A stretch of 64,000 nucleotides of DNA from Castellaniella sp049651205 (GTDB lineage: Bacteria > Pseudomonadota > Gammaproteobacteria > Burkholderiales > Burkholderiaceae_B), in NCBI RefSeq assembly GCF_049651205.1, contig NZ_JBASBR010000007.1:372001-436000 (forward strand), read 5' to 3'. Shown here piece by piece: positions 61,532 through 64,000 of this stretch (within the stretch, counting starts at the first letter, position 1; every line of letters begins with the position of its first letter). A program made the position numbers and the translations under genes. The notes under the pieces are model-generated. The model did no database searches. It saw nothing but the letters and a program-made list of their open reading frames with translations, and was not told where the DNA came from.

Positions 61532-61680
61532 AACCACAAGCCCTCCCTCTTTTTAAGCACAATAAGCGCGAGAGACTGAATCAGCGGAAACCTTTTTGCT
61601 TACTGGGGCTCCAACTTCATTAAAATGCCTCCACCCCGTGCATGCCGCGCGGACTCCATTTCTCCGAGGATTGCCCACTC

Positions 61681-63468
61681 ATGACATGGCAACAAACGCT
61701 GCTGGAAAGCGGCATATGGCTAGCCAAAGCCTATGTACTCACCATTCTGGCAGGCGCGGCGGGAATCTGGTGCCTGCGACGCTTTACCCGTTGGGGCGAG
61801 CAATTCTGGCAACTGAGTGCAGATTTCTTCTCGCCCCGGCGCAACTGGCGACCATTGGCGGGGGTTGCGCTGATTTTGCTGCTTACCCTGGGTGCCGTGA
61901 GGGTGGATGTACTGTTTTCCAACTGGTACAACACGATGTACAGTGCCCTGCAGGCCCTGGATCAACCGGCTTTCTGGGCGGCCATGCTGCTGTTTGCCTT
62001 GCTGGCGGCCGTGCACGTGGTGCGCTCATTGGTGGATTTTTATGTCCAGCAGGCATTTGTGGTTCACTGGCGGGAATGGCTCAACGAGCGCCTGCTGAGC
62101 CGCTGGCTTGACCAGCAAGCCTATTACCGGTCGCAATCACTCAGCCATCTGGCCGACAACCCGGATCAGCGGATCCAGCAAGACATCACGGCCTTTGCCA
62201 ACACCTCCATGACACTGGCGGTTGGCCTCATTAACGCCACGGTATCCACCATCGCCTTTACCCTGATTCTCTGGAACCTCTCTGGCCCCATGACGGTGCT
62301 GGGCTACGAGATTCCGCGAGCCATGGTGTTTTTGGTTTTTATCTATGTATTTTTGGCTACCGTGCTGGCCATCTGGATCGGCAAGCCGCTCATCCGGCTT
62401 AATTTCTTGAACGAGAAACTGAACGCCGACTACCGTTACGCACTGGTGCGCGTACGTGAATACGCCGAGAGCATCGCGTTTTATCGCGGCGAGCGTGTCG
62501 AGGGGCGCACCCTGAGACACTGGTTTGCTGAAGTCATCGGCAACGCCTGGGACATTATTTATCGGTCGTTGAAATTTTTAGGGTTTAACTTTGTTGTGAC
62601 CCAAACCGCCGTCGTGTTTCCTTTCATCATCCAGGCAACGCGGTTTTTTACCAAGCAGATCAGCCTGGGCGACCTCATCCAGACCGCACAGGCGTTTGGC
62701 CAACTACAAACCAATCTATCGTTTTTCCGCAATGTGTATGACAGCTTTGCGACGTACCGCGCCACGCTGGATCGTCTGACCGGTTTTGATGCCACCATCG
62801 ATGCCGCCCGCCAGATGCATCTGCCAGACACCCGCGAAGACGGCAGCCGTCTGGCCTTGCACCAGCTTACCGTGCGTCGGCCTGACGGCTACGCCCTGCT
62901 CAAGGATCTCAACCTTGATGTTCAGCCCGAGAAGCCCATCCTGATTCGCGGACCGTCCGGCTCCGGCAAAACCACCTTGCTGCGCACCATTGCAGGCATC
63001 TGGCCATATGGCTCCGGGGAAATCACCCGGCCGCAGGCGTCTGCATTGTTCTTGGCGCAGAAACCGTATCTGCCGCTAGGCACGCTGCGGGCTGCCCTGC
63101 ACTACCCAACTCCGGTTGATCAGGTACCGGCAGGCCAGGACGAAGCCGTACTGGATCTGGTGCAATTAGGACACTTGCGCGATCAACTGGACGTCGAAGA
63201 CGACTGGACTCGGATTTTGTCGCTAGGTGAGCAGCAGCGCCTGGCCTTTGGCCGCCTGCTGATTGCACGCCCGGACGCTGCATTTCTGGACGAGGCCACC
63301 TCGGCCATGGACGAGGGACTGGAAGACGCCATGTATCGTCTGCTGCGCGAACAATTGCCCCATACCCGCCTGCTTAGCGTTGGGCACCGAAGCACCTTGC
63401 GCCGGCACCACGGGATGGAACTTGTACTGCAAGGCAAGGACGGCGGCTGGCAGCTGACCCCGATCTGA
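61681..63468 (+). CDS. SbmA/YddA-type ABC transporter (fused permease and ATPase)
   Basis: This protein (595 aa) has a membrane domain of the SbmA/BacA-like (ABC_membrane_2) type: DVLFSNWYNTMYSALQALDQ, WREWLNERLLSRWLDQQAYY, DNPDQRIQQDI. The C-terminal ATPase has Walker A GPSGSGKTT, a signature-like LSLGEQQRLAFGRLL and Walker B AAFLDEATSAMD. Relatives export or import peptides, cobalamin-like or unknown substrates, so none is assigned. The ATG at 61681 was chosen over a start 13 codons upstream. It lies 149 bp after norR. Confidence 0.88.
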   Translation: MTWQQTLLESGIWLAKAYVLTILAGAAGIWCLRRFTRWGEQFWQLSADFFSPRRNWRPLAGVALILLLTLGAVRVDVLFSNWYNTMYSALQALDQPAFWAAMLLFALLAAVHVVRSLVDFYVQQAFVVHWREWLNERLLSRWLDQQAYYRSQSLSHLADNPDQRIQQDITAFANTSMTLAVGLINATVSTIAFTLILWNLSGPMTVLGYEIPRAMVFLVFIYVFLATVLAIWIGKPLIRLNFLNEKLNADYRYALVRVREYAESIAFYRGERVEGRTLRHWFAEVIGNAWDIIYRSLKFLGFNFVVTQTAVVFPFIIQATRFFTKQISLGDLIQTAQAFGQLQTNLSFFRNVYDSFATYRATLDRLTGFDATIDAARQMHLPDTREDGSRLALHQLTVRRPDGYALLKDLNLDVQPEKPILIRGPSGSGKTTLLRTIAGIWPYGSGEITRPQASALFLAQKPYLPLGTLRAALHYPTPVDQVPAGQDEAVLDLVQLGHLRDQLDVEDDWTRILSLGEQQRLAFGRLLIARPDAAFLDEATSAMDEGLEDAMYRLLREQLPHTRLLSVGHRSTLRRHHGMELVLQGKDGGWQLTPI

Positions 63469-63533
63469 TCCGCGGGCCTGCTACCATGCCTGCTGTTATC
63501 CAGGTTCACTTCACCCTTTAGACGCATCTGACT

Positions 63534-63920
63534 ATGTACGACTACTATTTCCCCATCAAGCACCTGCATGTCACTGCAGTCACTCTCAGCATCATCCTGT
63601 TTGTGGTGCGCGCGTATTGGTCAGTGACCGAATCGGCGCTGCTGCAGCTGCGCTGGGTACGCATCCTGCCCCATATCGTAGACTCCGTCCTGCTTGTCTG
63701 CGGGGTTATCCTTGCGGCCATGATCGGCCCCAATCAACCCTGGATCCTGACCAAGATCGTGCTGTTGATTGCTTATATTGGCGTCGGCACCATCGCCATC
63801 AAACGCGGCAAAACACCGCACAAACGTGGCCAGGCAGCCTTGATTGCAATTGCCATCTTTGCCTATATCGTGGGGGTGGCTCTCACAAAAGACTCGGCCT
63901 CATGGTTCTCGATGCTGTAA
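63534..63920 (+). CDS. SirB2-family membrane protein
   Basis: This protein (128 aa) has four predicted helices with the family-type start YYFPIKHLHVTAVTLSIILF, followed by LRWVRILPHIVDSVLLVCGV. The SirB2 family is named after a Salmonella invasion-gene regulator locus, but its biochemical role is unknown. It is 65 bp after the ABC transporter and may share its transcript. Confidence 0.85.
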   Translation: MYDYYFPIKHLHVTAVTLSIILFVVRAYWSVTESALLQLRWVRILPHIVDSVLLVCGVILAAMIGPNQPWILTKIVLLIAYIGVGTIAIKRGKTPHKRGQAALIAIAIFAYIVGVALTKDSASWFSML

Positions 63921-63955
63921 GGAGCCGATAGCAGAACCCCAGCGTGGTGCAGGCC

Positions 63956-64000
63956 TCAAAGCGCCTGCATCAGCCACTGCACCGCCAGACTGCTGGCGGC
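63956..64000 (-). CDS. C-terminal tail of an unidentified gene cut by the window end
   Basis: On the minus strand an open frame enters from the right edge and ends at TGA (63956-63958), encoding AASSLAVQWLMQAL as the last 14 residues. Too little is present to identify it. It is convergent with the SirB2 gene, 35 bp away. Confidence 0.3.
   Translation of the reverse strand, partial: AASSLAVQWLMQAL

Noticed and set aside
61532..61680. TTGCTT-N17-ATTAAA before the SbmA/YddA-type gene as a promoter
   Set aside because: The -10 agrees with consensus at only about half the positions. The gap must hold a promoter or read-through, but I cannot point to it.
1..64000. Mobile elements, CRISPR arrays, tRNA or rRNA genes
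   Set aside because: I looked for transposase or integrase-like proteins, spaced direct repeats and RNA gene signatures and saw none. Gene order is continuous and typical.

Overview
The window is a 64-kb piece of a betaproteobacterial chromosome. It looks like the order Burkholderiales, close to Alcaligenaceae (Bordetella/Achromobacter/Alcaligenes-like). The reasons are the FlhDC master regulator beside a complete flg/flh/fli/che locus, an unusually long FlhF, and the way these blocks are ordered. This placement is inferred from gene content and order only. Coding density is high and I see no insertion sequence, prophage, tRNA, rRNA or CRISPR array.

Flagellum and chemotaxis, about 1-44.2 kb. 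fliE (minus) diverges from fliFGHIJK and then fliLMNOPQR (plus): MS ring, switch, export ATPase, hook-length control and export gate. A chemoreceptor and a small lipoprotein gene follow on the minus strand. flgKL (own sigma-28 promoter and own terminator) and flgBCDEFGHIJ (minus) supply rod, hook, rings and hook-filament junction. flgA, flgM and flgN (plus) sit beyond them. The minus strand then carries, in transcription order, flhD-flhC-motA-motB-cheA-cheW-mcp-cheR-cheB-cheY-cheZ-mcp-like-flhB-flhA-flhF. So master regulator, stator, chemosensory pathway and export-gate genes form one long co-directional block. Flagellin, fliA, fliD and fliS lie outside the window, and cheD is absent from this block.

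Glycerol block, about 44.4-54.4 kb. A divergent pair of units controls glycerol use. glpS-glpT-glpP-glpQ-glpU-glpV-glpD (minus) encode an ABC glycerol importer of the type known from Rhizobium leguminosarum, plus glycerol-3-phosphate dehydrogenase. glpR-glpK (plus) encode the DeoR-type repressor and glycerol kinase. The two ATPases have complementary defects in their catalytic motifs. The intergenic region holds two copies of a TTCGTT-N5-TTCGT motif, one near each start.

Miscellaneous and nitric-oxide block, about 54.5-64 kb. A TM2-domain protein and a lipoate ligase-family protein come first, then a TPP riboswitch followed by a CytX-type permease. Next is a single-subunit quinol nitric oxide reductase (norB) divergent from norR. 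The norB-norR gap contains a near-consensus sigma-54 promoter, three GGT-N7-ACC NorR boxes and an FNR/DNR-like box. The window ends with an SbmA/YddA-type ABC exporter, a SirB2-family membrane protein and a 14-codon tail of an unidentified minus-strand gene.

I found no clearly new multigene system. The points most worth a second look are the asymmetric GlpS/GlpT ATPase pair, the composite nor control region, the TPP aptamer with a nearby in-frame ATG, the duplicated FliN N-terminal motif, the long FlhF C-terminal extension, and a cytoplasmic receptor-like protein with a C-terminal sensor domain inside the che-flh block.
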